64,000 bases of DNA from Podospora pseudoanserina (taxonomy: Eukaryota > Ascomycota > Sordariomycetes > Sordariales > Podosporaceae), in assembly GCF_035222485.1 (NCBI RefSeq), contig NC_085920.1:1674001-1738000 (forward strand). The letters are read 5' to 3'. Below, piece by piece: positions 45,129 through 57,087 of the stretch. The notes under the pieces are model-generated. The model saw only the letters and a list, made by a program, of their open reading frames with translations, did not search any database and was not told where the DNA came from. A program made the translations under genes and the position numbers. How positions within the stretch are numbered: position 1 is the first letter of the stretch; every line of letters starts with the position of its first letter.

Positions 45129-45882
45129 TCACTCAACTCTGCTTGTGCCTCGCTGTAACGCTCGTTGAGGTCTCGTCACAGCATGGACTGCCGTCTTGGC
45201 CTGGAGATCAACTCGGCTACACAGCAAGTTAGAAAACAGCTTTGAACTTCTCGTGGAAAAATCCAAAATCTGCTCACCATAATGGACATGTAACTGCAAA
45301 CTGCAGCAGCCACGGGTCAACGCACGACGGGTGGAAGATATGTCCACATAACAACTTCCGAACATCACCTCCTTCGACAAAGTCCTCGGTGCAGATGGCG
45401 CAGCTATGACTTCTTGTTGATGATCGTTTCTTTTCGGGCCTCAGCGTGCCGCTTTCTCTGCGACAGATTAGTTGGCATGTATCAGTGGTAGACAACGAGC
45501 AATCTGCAACTTACAACGCGCCATCACTGTGTTCAGTTGATGGAGTCGCTGCCCTGTCCTTCTTCTTCTGAGCCCAGCTCCAAAATCTCAACCTTGTCCT
45601 CGTCCATACTGAAACAGATTTTGTTCGTCCCGGACTCTCCAGCTCGTCGATGAGGGCTTCGTTGTACTTGACGACCGGCATCGACTGCAGGGTTTCTTCC
45701 CCAAAGCCAGCTTTCCCCCCTCGTATCCGCTCGGTGATAGTCTCGCGGATTACTTCGAGGGTTGAGGATCGCTGGGCGACGAAGACGCAACCTAGGATGA
45801 GAATGGCGATCATGATGGCGAGAATGACAGAGGTAGCAGGAGGGCCAGCGTGGGGAGAATCGTTAGGGTCGACAGCTGCCAT
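45129..45882 (-). CDS. Membrane-anchored RING-H2 protein (probable E3 ubiquitin ligase)
   Basis: The model is complement(join(45129..45216, 45278..45457, 45515..45882)), 211 residues. Introns are 57 and 61 nt and phases agree. ATG 45882 is preferred; the upstream in-frame extension starts only at GTG. One helix (about residues 18-38, [20 protein letters not shown]) precedes a basic cytoplasmic stretch with PVVKYNEAL. The RING-H2 has all eight ligands: Cys142, Cys145, Cys160, His162, His165, Cys168, Cys180 and Cys183, with the last supplied by exon 3. DPWLL before the final pair is typical of PA-TM-RING-like ligases. The target proteins are unknown. The tail after the RING is only 28 residues, shorter than in many relatives. 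It ends 171 bp from the stop of the convergent GH3 gene. Confidence 0.88.
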
Positions 45883-47381
45883 GATCAAGATGGATAGGAG
45901 TGCTCCCGATGATCGAGAGTATATAAATATAGTGAGCAGGACCAGACAATCCGTGGGTCCAAAATGCAGCGTCACACAGGGCAGCTAGTTTCAGCAACCC
46001 AGAATTATTTGAGAGTCAAGTTCAACGCCAAAACGTTGACGAGAAAGAGGGCGAGCCATGGGTACAGAAAGGCTGGGATGGATGGTATTTGAAGAAGGAC
46101 AGGCGTAACAATGGGTGCTGCCCATGGTCGGGCCATAATGGTGCTGGTGCAATCCGCGCCACCGTTCATAACTCAGAACTGCCTCGTGGACTTGGACAGT
46201 TCATCGTGACACAGGCTCCCTCGGGAATCGGTACTTCCACAACCGGTACTTCGGTCATGCTGTGCTTCAGCTTGAAAGCGAAAAGATTGGCGGCGGAACT
46301 CAGCGCTCGGCATGCTTCCCCGAGGAGATGGCTTGGGAAAGGGGATGAGGTGATATCGGGGTTGAGCAGTGATCATGATGGAGGGGCGGGAACGGGCACC
46401 AATTGCCCCTGACTGATTTAGCTAAATTTGACGTAACAAATAACACTGTGAGACAGATGACAGCCCGCGTTTTTCTTCATGATGAGACGGGATGGAGTAG
46501 TGAAGGTGGGCGAAGTGTGCTCTATGAGTGATTTGAGTTCTGGGGGCACCTTAGGACTTGTAAGTGGTGTGCAGCCATCATGGTGCTTGGCGGGCCAGTG
46601 GCGGGCCAATGATGGGCCGCAAAAGCGAGGGAAACAGGAGAAAAGGGAAGGCATAGAGACTTGGGGAACCTGACGCTAGGATCGCATCAAATGGTGGGGA
46701 TCATGTGTAGCACAAGGGCTCATAGATGAACAGCGACGTGGTTTGTCTGTGTACCAGCAGGCCCATGCAGCTTATAGAAAGAAAGACAGGGCATTTACTC
46801 CTGTCAACTGGTGAGAATATTATTCTGCATCACTCGATTTGGAGGGTAGGCATACCATCGCGACACTTGGTTTGTTCTGGTGTTAATTATTGCTAAACAA
46901 GGTTCTGCAAGTGTGCCAGTTTGTCTAAATGTCCTGGAGTAGACGAGCAATGAAGAATTGTAAGCTCAATAATGGTTCATGAACACTCGTTTGATGACCG
47001 AACCAGGCCTCGAAGCGCTGGATGTTGTCACTGAGATGGCGTTGTTAGCGCATAGTGGGGTCTGTTCTAGAACCCCGCCTTCAACGTCGATGGAAAATCG
47101 GTGCGGGGCAGAGCTTCCCCATATTCTGGCCAATCACAAGCTCAGATTCCCATCGAAAGACATCGAAAGTCCAGAGCTTTCCATGAGCCTTGTGCGAGGT
47201 CTCCAGATACACTCCTGCCCTTTGGTGCTGAAAACCTTCTTCTGCAGCTTGACCTGCCTATTTGTAGACTGTTTCTCTCCCAACAGTCAACAACTCTTCA
47301 GACCATAACACCAAGCACACCAAGAGATACCCTTACCTGCTTTTCTTTCCCAGCGATACCCCACCGCAGTAACTCAGCACC
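45883..47381. other. Spacer between RING protein and Sti1
   Basis: No gene is supported. It contains the divergent promoters of the RING gene and the Sti1 gene, including the heat-shock-like element listed separately. Confidence 0.45.
47065..47072. promoter_or_regulatory. Heat-shock-element-like TTCTAGAA before Sti1
   Basis: TTCTAGAA is a perfect inverted TTC-NN-GAA core, 310 bases upstream of the Sti1 ATG. Sti1 genes are known Hsf1 targets in fungi. Function here is inferred; only two strong units are seen rather than three. Confidence 0.45.
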
Positions 47382-49336
47382 ATGTCCACAGCCGACGAGC
47401 TCAAGGCTCTGGGCAACAAGGCCATTGCCGCGAAGAACTTCGACGAGGCCATGTAAGGCTCCCAAAGACCCCATCGCCTTGGCACAGAATACTTCTGGTG
47501 GAAAGAGGAAGGACTGTTGCTAACCTGCTGGCTGCAGTGACAAGTTCACACAGGCTATCGCCATTGACCCACAAAACCACATCCTCTACAGCAACCGCTC
47601 GGCTGCTTATGCTTCGAAGAAGGACTGGGACCACGCCCTCGAGGATGCCCAGAAGACCACAGAACTGAAGCCAGACTGGCCAAAGGGGTGGGGCCGTAAG
47701 GGCACCGCGCTGTATGGCAAGGGCGACCTTCTTGGTGCCCACGATGCCTACGAGGAGGGTCTCAAGATCGATCCCAACAATGCTGGCATGAAGAATGATC
47801 TTGCTTCGGTCAAGCGTGCAATGGAGGCAGAGGCGGGACCTGGTAAGTGTTGGCATTGTCACTCGGCATGGAAAACGGGATGTTGATAAATGTCTTAGGT
47901 TTCGGCGGTGACCCAACTGGCGGTATTGGGCAGATGTTCAGCGACCCGAACCTTATCCAGAAGCTTGCGAGCAACCCAAAGACCAGTGCCTTACTTGCCG
48001 ACCCGAGCTTTATGGCCAAGCTGCAGGCTATCAAGCAGAACCCCAACAACACACAAGAGCTCTTCAGCGACCCCAGGTTTATCCAAGTGCTGGGCGTCTT
48101 GATGGGTGTTGATATGACGATGGCCGATCCTGGCTCCCAACCGGGTGCCTCCGGCTTTGCTAAGGAGGCCGAGGAGGATGTGCCAATGCCGGATGCTAAG
48201 CCTGCCGAACCAAAGAAGGCTCCTGAGCCGGAGCCGGAGCCGGAGCCTGAAAACGAGGAGGCCCTGGAGAAGAAGAAGGCAAAGGAGGCTGCCGATAAGG
48301 AAAAGCAGCTGGGTACCGAGAACTACAAGAAGCGCAACTTTGACGAGGCTATCAAGCACTACCAGGCTGCGTGGGATCTCCACAAGGACATCACCTACCT
48401 CAACAACCTCGGTGCGGCTTACTTCGAGAAGGGTGACTACCAGGCCTGCATCGATACTTGCACCAAGGCTGCTGAAGAAGGTCGTGCTCTCTATGCCGAT
48501 TTCAAGCTCATTGCCAAGTCGTATGCCCGTGTTGGTACTGCTTATGAGAAGCTGGGTGATCTTGCGCAGGCTATCGACTACTACAACATGTCTCTTCGTG
48601 AGCACCGGACACCAGATGTGGTCACCAAGGTCCGGAACGCCGAGCGCAACAAGATTGAGGCTGCGCGCAAGGCATACATCGACCCAGAAAAGGCCGAAGA
48701 GGCTCGCGTGGAGGGCAACACGAAGTTCAAAGAGTCGGACTGGCCAGGGGCCGTTGCTGCCTACTCAGAAATGATCAAGCGTGCGCCGGATGACCCTCGC
48801 GGATACAGCAACCGCGCGGCTGCCTTCATCAAGCTGCTCGAGTTCCCCAGTGCTCTTGATGACTGCGACGCCGCCATCAAGAAGGATCCCAAGTTCATCC
48901 GCGCCTACATTCGCAAGGCCCAGGCCTACTATGGCATGCGCGAGTACAGCAAGTGTGTTGACGCATGCACTGAGGCCCATACCGTGGACAATGAGCACCA
49001 CAAGGGTGCCAATGCTAAGGAGATTGAGCAGCAGCAGCAAAAGGCGTTCACTGCCATGTACTCGGCGCGCGAGAATGAGACTGAGGAGCAGACCAGAGAG
49101 CGTCTGGCCCGTGACCCTGAGGTGAGTTTTTCTGGCCGCTAGTTTGGCAGTTTCGTGATATCTTGACTAACATTTGGGAACAGATCATGGGTATCATGGC
49201 AGACCCAGTCATGCAAGCTATCCTACAGCAAGCGCAGTCGGATCCTGCTGCTCTGAACGAGCACATGAGAAACCCTACGGTTCGCACCAAGATCCAGAAG
49301 CTGATGGCCGCCGGTGTTATTCGCGTTGGTAGGTAA
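47382..49336 (+). CDS. sti1: Hsp70/Hsp90-organising co-chaperone Sti1 (Hop)
   Basis: The model is join(47382..47452, 47538..47842, 47899..49121, 49184..49336), 583 residues, normal for fungal Sti1. TPR1 (about residues 4-110, ADELKALGNKAIAAKNFDEA) binds Hsp70. A DP1 segment (GGIGQMFSDPNLIQKLASNP) follows. An acidic linker with a PEPEPEPEPE run precedes TPR2A (KQLGTENYKKRNFDEAIKHY), which binds Hsp90. TPR2B (VEGNTKFKESDWPGAVAAYS) and a DP2 segment (IMADPVMQAILQQAQSDP) complete the chain. The protein hands clients from Hsp70 to Hsp90 in the cytosol. The last exon, split within DP2, ends with KLMAAGVIRVGR, a common Sti1 terminus. A TTCTAGAA element upstream fits heat induction. Confidence 0.97.
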
Positions 49337-49821
49337 AGAATGGGTTGGATGGGCTTCGTGATGGAGTAGGGTGTTTAATTCCTGAACTATAATTTCTGGG
49401 GTTTAAAGTGATATCTGGTCGTTAATGAGTTGCATGAGAAATGATTTTGCACTGTGCTCTAGGAGACATGGCATTTTGACAGAACAATGAGACATCTGTT
49501 AAAAGTTATGACTTTATTTTGTTGGTGACTGTGTGACTGTTTCAGATGGTGACGTTGATCAACGAGGATTTTCCTTTTGGAAATGTTTAGGGGACTGATG
49601 ATCGTCACACGTTTGATGGGTGGAAATGGAGCTTGTATAGTGTCACGATGAACGGACATGGGACACCGACAAAGCTGTTCATAAGTTGAAGCCTATTCTA
49701 GGTCCGACCTAAATGGTTCGATGACACAGCCAGCTCAGCGTGCTGCCATAAAAGCCATCTTATATGACGCCGTCACAAACGCCTCCCGACTCTTCTTTCC
49801 CCATGGGTATCCTCCACCGCC
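49337..49821. other. Convergent spacer
   Basis: This separates the 3' ends of the Sti1 and nicotinamidase genes. No gene is visible. Confidence 0.5.
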
Positions 49822-50901
49822 TCAATCCTTCTTAAACAACCTCTGCACCTCCTCACTCTCCACGCTCACGACCCTCACCCCACCAATACTCTCCATCTCC
49901 TTTTTACACTCCTCCCACCCGCCCGGGTTAACGGTCTTGGTCCCCTCCTCGATAATCACCGTCTGGAACCCTTCCTTTGCAGCATCATACGCCGTGTGCT
50001 TGACGCAGTAATCCCCCGCCAGCCCGACAACATAGACGTGCGTCACCTTTTCGTCGTGGAGCAGCTTGGCCAGTCCGGAATCGCAGACTCGTTCGCCGGT
50101 GGGGGTGGGGGGAAAAGGGTCGAAGAAGGCGGAGTACATCTCCACTCTGGGGTCGAGGCCCTTTTTGATGATGTGGGTGAAGTTTTGGGAGGAGAGCTCG
50201 GGGATGAGGGAGGCGCCTGGGGTGGATTGGATGCAGTGGGGGGGCCAGAGAAGGGTGGTGTAGGATTGGGAGGGGTTGAGGGGGTTGGTGATTGTGTGGG
50301 AGGTGACGAAGGGAGGGGGGTTGGAGGGGTGGTTGGGGGCGAAGGAGATGTGGTTTGGGGGGTGCCAGTCTTGGGTTGCGATTTTGAGGGGGAGGGTGCG
50401 GGGGGGAACGGTGAGGAGGGTGTTGATTAGGGGCGTTATTGTGCGGCCGAGGGGGACGGCGAGGGAGCCGGACTAGGGTGGTGGGTTGTTAGTAGATATT
50501 TTGTAGATGGGAGATATGGGGAGGAATGTGTATGTGGGAATGTTGTGTGAGGTGACGGTCAATGAGGTAGTGAGAGGGTGTTGTGAGAGCGAGGTGTGAG
50601 AGGTGAGTTGAGGTCAGGAATGGTGAGCGTGAGAGGTGAAAGTGAGCTTGTGAGAGCATGTGTGATGGGACACGACCCCGCTCAGGAGATTTTTGGGATT
50701 CGACTTGTGAAATATGTAACCAGCCGTAATTCCACATGGACTTGAGGAAATGAAATAGTATTGCAAAAGACTGTGTTCATTATATGCAAATGCGGAAGAT
50801 AGCGTGAGAAATAGCAGGTCGGTGCTTACTGGTGGGCAAAAGTCCTCCTGCATGTCCACCACCAGCAGTGCTGGCCGGAAGCTTGACTGAGAGTCCGCCA
50901 T
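49822..50901 (-). CDS. pnc1: Nicotinamidase (isochorismatase fold, Pnc1)
   Basis: The model is complement(join(49822..50472, 50830..50901)), 240 residues. The N-terminal LLVVDMQEDFCPP supplies catalytic Asp16 and is joined across the intron to SGSLAVPLGR. Metal ligands Asp59 and His61 are in ATQDWHPPNHISF. WPPHC supplies the third His, HIIKKG the catalytic Lys, and GLAGDYCVKHTAYDA the nucleophile Cys180. The enzyme converts nicotinamide to nicotinate in the NAD salvage pathway. The intron is 357 nt (GTAAGC donor, CCCTAG acceptor) and rich in GTGAGA-like words, much longer than most introns here. A small internal exon cannot be excluded, although the join as given reproduces the family sequence without a gap. 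Confidence 0.93.
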
Positions 50902-53199
50902 GACTACGTTTGCTGTTCGTTGTATTCCGAGGCTGAATTGAATGACTGTAAACTATTCAAGCAGCTGGGTCACTTATACACAAATCAAAGCCACTTGGTA
51001 CTTGGTTGACAATGACCAGTGATGAGGACGGAGGGAGCTTGTCAGGTGCTGTGAGCCTTTCGTCAGCCACACAAGAGGCAGCGAGGCACTCTGAGAGAGA
51101 CAAGCCACCCACGACGATAAGAGATAATGCAAGGTCGACTGGGAGATCTCTTGGCAATCACTGTCAGCAGATGCCCGTCGAATTCTCCCGTTCTGAAGGG
51201 GAGTTTCATTTGTTCCAGAAACCCCATTTGGAGTGCTACCATTTTTTGACGCCCGACGCCAACATATGCACATCAAGCAGCTCGGCGAGCGAGACAACAG
51301 ATCAGACGAAGGCCACAGCCGCAGTAGACAGACACAACGACAAGTGTGGTGAAACAGAGCTGACCTCATTGACACATCCGGACGGTGATGCCTAGTTCGG
51401 GGCAGGCCCGATGAAAACGTGGGGTTTGAGCAAGGAACGTCAGAATTGAGTTTTTTTCCAAACTGCCAGGCCCAGTTCAAGCATCAGATGGACCCACGCA
51501 TCGGATCAGATAAGAAAAATGCGGAATTGAGCTTGGGCCAACTCCTTGCTCTTCTCCATTTGCCAAGGATCGCCAGCGAATTGGCCAATTCATCACTGCC
51601 AGCATTCAACGGCATTGACTAGTACTTTTTTTGCTTAAATACGGTGAAGGTTGTTGGGGTCGGGAAATTTCCGCTCCTGGAGCGACTGAGCCTCTCTATT
51701 TTTGAGTGACATACCCTTTTCTTGTGGCAAGTACACAGAACGCCAGGTACAGGTTCAACAGGCACCGAATGACAGGAAGTGTGGAAGTCCCACCCACACT
51801 GTCGGGCCCACCCTTCACCCTCCGGTTCGTGGTGGGGCCATGAATGTACGCAGTAATACCGGTGCAGGGGGGAACCGTTTTCACCACTGCCCAGTTCGTC
51901 TCGTGCAATTGTTCGGTCAAGATGCTGGACGAAAAGAGTTGCCTGAACAGCTTGTGGTCTCCTTGATGGTGATGGTTCATACTCGCATTGGTGACGGGCT
52001 TGACAGTAGTGCCTTGATCTACGTTACTAGCTACCTTAGCAGTTTCGACGAGACCAACAAGCTGTTCAAAATTCTAACACCAAGGACAGCGCGTGGACAT
52101 CAAGGTGGACAATTGCACGGGCCAACGGGTAATTTAATCTCCAATTGCTCGGGACGACGACCTGGTTCCCGGCCTCTGAGGCCTCAATACTTTCTGTACC
52201 TTGAGATATTACCGTCAACTGGCAGAGGCGGCGCAGAGATACATGGGCGGCATTGGGCGGCTGATGAAAGCGGGCGAAAGACACTGAGGTCATCTGCAAA
52301 TCCCCCAACCGAGATCTCATAACAAACGAAGATCATGAACAATCGTAGGAGTTCCCGCACAATCACAGTCCGTCGCAACAAGGAAATAAACCAAAACGGT
52401 GGCCACTGCCTCCCGCCGACTACGGAATTGCACACGCTGGCCAGCACTAGACCCCCAAGGGTCAAGCCTGTGAGCGAAAAAGGGGGTCCAGCATCGCCAA
52501 CACTGAACAGATGCCATGTGGGTGCCAGGAGGTGCATCGCAAAAGGTGCCAGCTGCCCCGTGAATTGGATGACGGTAATGCCAAGCGGTCCGTTTCCCCA
52601 TCGAGCGTCCCCCGTTCCAATGGGGTTATGGCAGCATGCAGCGTCCAGCCGGGGATCTGGAACCCTGGGGTTGCACTCGATCAGCTGTTTGGCCGAAGCG
52701 TGCCAAGTTTCACCAAAACGGTGGGGCTTGGCTTGTGATGGCCCCATCATCTTGAAATTCTTTTTTAATTCGATCACCGCCTCGGAGCCCCGAGTTGTGG
52801 TATCCTTCGTGCCTACCTCACCGATAAGGAGCAAGATTTGTCTCCCCAACCCCCAAGGACAACCTGCCAGTCCTCTTTTTTTCTTTGCTTTCTTTCCTTT
52901 CTTCGCCGCCACTCCATCTGCCCAATTCAACATTGTTGTTGTTGCTGTCCTTGGACAACACACGACCATCCCCTTTCAACATCGGCGCCAGCATCCGTTT
53001 CCTGGTGGATTCGCTTGCACCGACACCCTTCCCAGGTCGCGCCATCCCGAAGCTTCCCCAGCCAGGAAATCTCGGCCAAACCTCCCAACGCTCCGTGCAC
53101 GCAACAAGCTTCGCGTGACATAACTTCGGCGTTGCGCCAAACCACACTCAAAGCCATCGCGGCTCTCGGGCAAACAGTGCAACTGCCAGTTGCTAGACA
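50902..53199. other. 2.3-kb spacer and HMG-CoA reductase promoter/leader
   Basis: No protein gene is supported. Long frames on both strands (52335-53123 plus, 52184-52969 minus) overlap each other and read through low-complexity DNA. The right part should hold the promoter and first leader exon of the reductase gene. Confidence 0.5.
52870..52911 (+). promoter_or_regulatory. Pyrimidine-rich tract
   Basis: About 40 bases of nearly pure C/T lie about 600 bases upstream of the reductase ATG. Such tracts often sit just before transcription starts in filamentous fungi. Confidence 0.4.
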
Positions 53200-53433
53200 G
53201 TATGTGACTTCCTCCCTCCTCCTTGCCCACACACACCGACCGACGCCCACGCAACTCCACCACCCAGGTTGGGCTGGCCATGATGCCGCAACGGGAGATT
53301 GGTGCCACGTCCTCTCCCATGATCCTCGTGGACAACTTGTCAAGTCCGTTGTCATCCGAAGTGGTCTTGCTCCATAAAGGGGGGCCATGATCGGCCCGTT
53401 GAAACTGGCATGTCACTAACTCTCTCTTCTCAG
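53200..53433 (+). other. Probable 5' leader intron of HMG-CoA reductase
   Basis: A GTATGT donor, a CACTAAC branch and a TTCTCAG acceptor flank 234 nt that carry no continuous coding frame. The acceptor is 80 bases before the ATG. The signals are as strong as those of the coding introns nearby. Confidence 0.6.
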
Positions 53434-53470
53434 GCCCAGCTTCCTGTCACATCGCCAACACATCCGTCCA

Positions 53471-53491
53471 ATGCCCGCCGAGCAACGATAG
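53471..53491 (+). promoter_or_regulatory. Upstream ORF (6 codons) in reductase leader
   Basis: ATG followed by five codons (MPAEQR) and TAG ends 22 bases before the main ATG. If the leader is spliced as proposed, this uORF is in the mature mRNA. It could limit translation of the main frame. Confidence 0.5.
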
Positions 53492-53513
53492 TCGTATACT
53501 CTCCAAGGCCGTC

Positions 53514-56500
53514 ATGATTGCTGCAAGCCTACTGCCCGCGAGGTTTCGCGGGGAGCAGCCCGCCTCCCAGGCTGCTGCGCCATCCTGGTTCAACAAAAAA
53601 GTCACACCGCTTCTTCAGGTTCTGTCGAAGCTTACCTCAACCCACCCAATTCACACCATTGTCGTGGTTGCGCTGCTTGCCAGCTCTTCGTATATCGGCC
53701 TTTTGGAGGACAGCCTGTTTGGTGCGAGCATAAGTGTAAGGAAGGCAGAATGGTCATCTCTTGTCGAGGGGAGCCGTCGCCTCAGGGTTGGCGAAGACAC
53801 CGCTTGGAAGTGGCAGAACGATGACTCGGAAGCGCCCATTCCCGAGGGCGCCGACCACCTCGCCCTCTTGACTCTTGTCTTCCCTGAGACCATGTCTTCC
53901 GATGCTTCCCGTGTTCCTCCCGTCGTCAACGCCGTTCCAATTCCTCAGAATCTTTCGATCAAGTCGCTTCCGTCAACATCCAACTCTTTCAGCACCTACG
54001 CCCAGGATAGCGCCCTCGCCTTTTCGATTCCCTACAGCCAGGCCCCCGAATTCCTCTCTGTCGCCCAGGAAATTCCCAACGACGAGTCCGCGCAAGAGAG
54101 CAGGGAGACTGAGCATGGCCGGGAACAAAAGATGTGGATCATGAAGGCTGCCAGAGTCCAGACTCGGAGCAGTCTCATCAGATGGGTACACAACGCTTGG
54201 GTTGAGTTTACCGACCTTCTCAAGAATGCCGAGACGCTCGATATCGTCATCATGGCTCTCGGCTATATCTCGATGCACCTGACCTTCGTCTCGCTCTTCC
54301 TTTCGATGCGCCGCATGGGCTCCAACTTCTGGCTTGCCACCAGCGTCATCTTCTCGTCCGTCTTCTCGTTCCTCTTCGGTTTGTTTGTCACCACCAAGCT
54401 CGGTGTCCCGATCTCCATGGTTCTCCTGTCTGAGGGACTTCCATTCCTTGTCGTGACAATTGGCTTTGAGAAGAACATCGTCCTGACAAGAGCGGTTCTC
54501 TCGCATGCCATCGAGCATCGCAGACCCGTCAAGGGTGGCAAGCAATCCGCGATTGATGCCTCGAGCGCCATTCAGTCAGCTATTTACCTTGCAATCAAGG
54601 AGAAGGGCTTCGATATTGTCAAGGACTATGCTATCGAGGTCGGCATCTTGGTGCTGGGCGCCGCCTCTGGTGTTCAGGGTGGCCTTCAGCAATTCTGCTT
54701 CTTGGCCGCGTGGATTCTGTTCTTTGACTGCATCCTGCTCTTTTCCTTCTATACGGCTATTCTCTGCATCAAGTTGGAAATCAACAGGATCAAGCGCCAC
54801 GTTGAGATGCGCAAGGCTTTGGAGGATGATGGTGTCAGCCACCGCGTCGCTGAGAATGTGGCTCAGAGCAACGATTGGCCCAGAGCAGATGGTCAGGACA
54901 AGCCTGGCACCACCATCTTTGGCCGTCAGATCAAGAGCACCCATATCCCCAAATTCAAGGTGCTCATGGTTTCTGGGTTTGTTCTTATCAATGCCCTCAA
55001 CTTGGCCTCGATTCCCTTCCGCAGCGCCGATTCTATTTCGAACATCTCTTCATGGGCTCGCGGTCTTGGCGGGGTCGTTACGTCGCCCCCTGTTGACCCT
55101 TTCAAGGTTGCCTCCAACGGTCTCGAGTTTGTGTTGGAATCTGCCAAGGCTGAGGGTCGTGAGACTGTCGTCACTGTTCTTACCCCGATTCGCTACGAGC
55201 TCGAGTTCCCCTCTGTTCACTACGACTTGCCCCAGCAGCTCGACAGCGTTGGTGGTGATGATATCACCGAGCTGGGCTACGGTGGTCGCATGGTGGGCGG
55301 CATCCTCAAGAGCTTGGAAGACCCAATTCTGTCCAAGTGGATTGTCGTGGCTTTGGCTCTCAGTGTGGCTCTCAACGGATACCTTTTCAACGCCGCCAGG
55401 TGGGGCATCAAGGACCCCAATGTCCCAACTCACCCCATCGACCCCAAGGAGCTGGCCGATGCGCAGAGGTTCAACGATACCGAGTCTGCAACCCTCCCTC
55501 TGGGCGAATACATTCGCACCTCGCCAACGCCCGCCCCTTCAATCCCGCCTACTCCTGCTTTGACGGATGACGAGGCCGAACCCTCAAAGGAGTCCGGTTC
55601 GGAACCTCAAGCTCCCGCTGTCCCTCGCACCCAGGCCGAGCTCGAGAAGATGGTTGCCGAGAAGCGCGCACATGAACTCACCGATGCCGAGATCGTTGCT
55701 CTTTCCCTTCGTGGCAAGATCCCTGGTTATGCTTTGGAGAAGACGCTCAAGGATTTCACCCGCGCTGTCAAGGTCCGCCGCTCCATCATTTCTCGCACCA
55801 AGGCTACTTCAGAGCTCACCAACCTTTTGGAACGATCCAAGCTCCCGTACCAGAACTACAACTGGGCTCAGGTGCACGGTGCTTGCTGCGAAAATGTTAT
55901 TGGATACATGCCCCTCCCAGTTGGTGTTGCCGGCCCCCTTGTCATTGACGGACAGAGCTACTTCATTCCCATGGCTACTACTGAAGGTGTCTTGGTGGCC
56001 AGTGCAAGCAGAGGCTGCAAGGCTATCAACTCTGGTGGTGGTGCTGTCACCGTTCTTACCGCCGATGGCATGACCCGTGGTCCTTGCGTCAGCTTCGAGA
56101 CGCTTGAGAGAGCCGGTTACGCCAAGCTCTGGCTTGATTCCGAGAAGGGTCAGAATGTTATGAAGAAGGCTTTCAACTCTACCAGTCGCTTCGCTCGTCT
56201 TGAGACTATGAAGACCGCTATTGCCGGTACGAACCTGTACATCCGTTTCAAGACCACAACCGGTGATGCCATGGGCATGAACATGATTTCCAAGGGTGTC
56301 GAGCACGCCCTCAGTGTCATGCGCAACGAAGGCTTCGAGGATATGAACATTGTCACTGTCAGCGGTAACTACTGCACCGACAAGAAGCCTGCTGCCATCA
56401 ACTGGATCGAGGGCCGTGGCAAGAGTGTTGTCGCTGAGGCCATCATTCCTGCCGAGGTTGTGAAGAGCGTACTGAAGACTGATGTTGACACCATGGTCGC

Positions 56501-57087
56501 CCTCAATGTCGACAAGAACTTGATTGGTTCCGCCATGGCCGGTTCTGTCGGTGGCTTCAACGCCCACGCTGCCAACATCGTCGCCGCTATTTTCCTCGCA
56601 ACAGGTCAGGATCCCGCGCAGGTGGTTGAGAGCGCCAACTGCATCACCATCATGAAGAAGTAAGTTTTGGCCTGATTTTATTGTTGTGAATACACAAAAT
56701 GCTAATGACTCTGTCTCTAGCCTGCGTGGGTCTCTGCAAATATCCGTCTCCATGCCTTCCATCGAAGTCGGCACTCTTGGCGGCGGCACCATCCTCGACC
56801 CCCAAGGTTCGATGCTTGACCTTCTCGGCGTCCGTGGCCCTCATCCCACCAGCCCAGGAGAGAACGCCAGGCGGTTGGCTCGTATTGTCGCTGCCGCTGT
56901 TCTTGCCGGTGAGCTCTCGCTCTGCAGTGCTCTCGCTGCCGGGCATCTTGTCAAGGCACACATGCAACATAACCGCTCCGCTCCTCCCACAAGGAGCACA
57001 ACACCAGCTCCCATGACGAGTGGGTTTGAGCGGGCGGCGTCGACCACGGCGCTGAGCGCGGCTGCGATTGAGCGGTCGAGGCGCTGA
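53514..57087 (+). CDS. hmg1: HMG-CoA reductase
   Basis: The model is join(53514..56659, 56721..57087), 1,170 residues, typical of fungal enzymes. The N-terminal membrane part includes a first helix ([19 protein letters not shown]) and a sterol-sensing domain (about residues 242-410, with [19 protein letters not shown]). A Pro/Ser/Glu-rich linker (about 650-720) joins the cytosolic catalytic domain. That domain shows [32 protein letters not shown] (Asp918), [15 protein letters not shown] and [14 protein letters not shown]. The terminal [12 protein letters not shown] carries the catalytic His. It makes mevalonate for ergosterol and isoprenoids in the ER. The single 61-nt coding intron splits the conserved IMKN-LRG region. 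No sterol cluster genes flank it, so it is the primary-metabolism copy. Confidence 0.98.

Noticed and set aside
51012-51395. 127-codon plus-strand ORF beginning MTSDEDGG
   Set aside because: It has an ATG but no domain, overlaps a longer minus-strand frame and sits in the nicotinamidase upstream region.
52335-53123. 262-codon plus-strand ORF before HMG-CoA reductase
   Set aside because: It reads through the pyrimidine-rich promoter tract, has a competing minus-strand frame of equal length and no domain.
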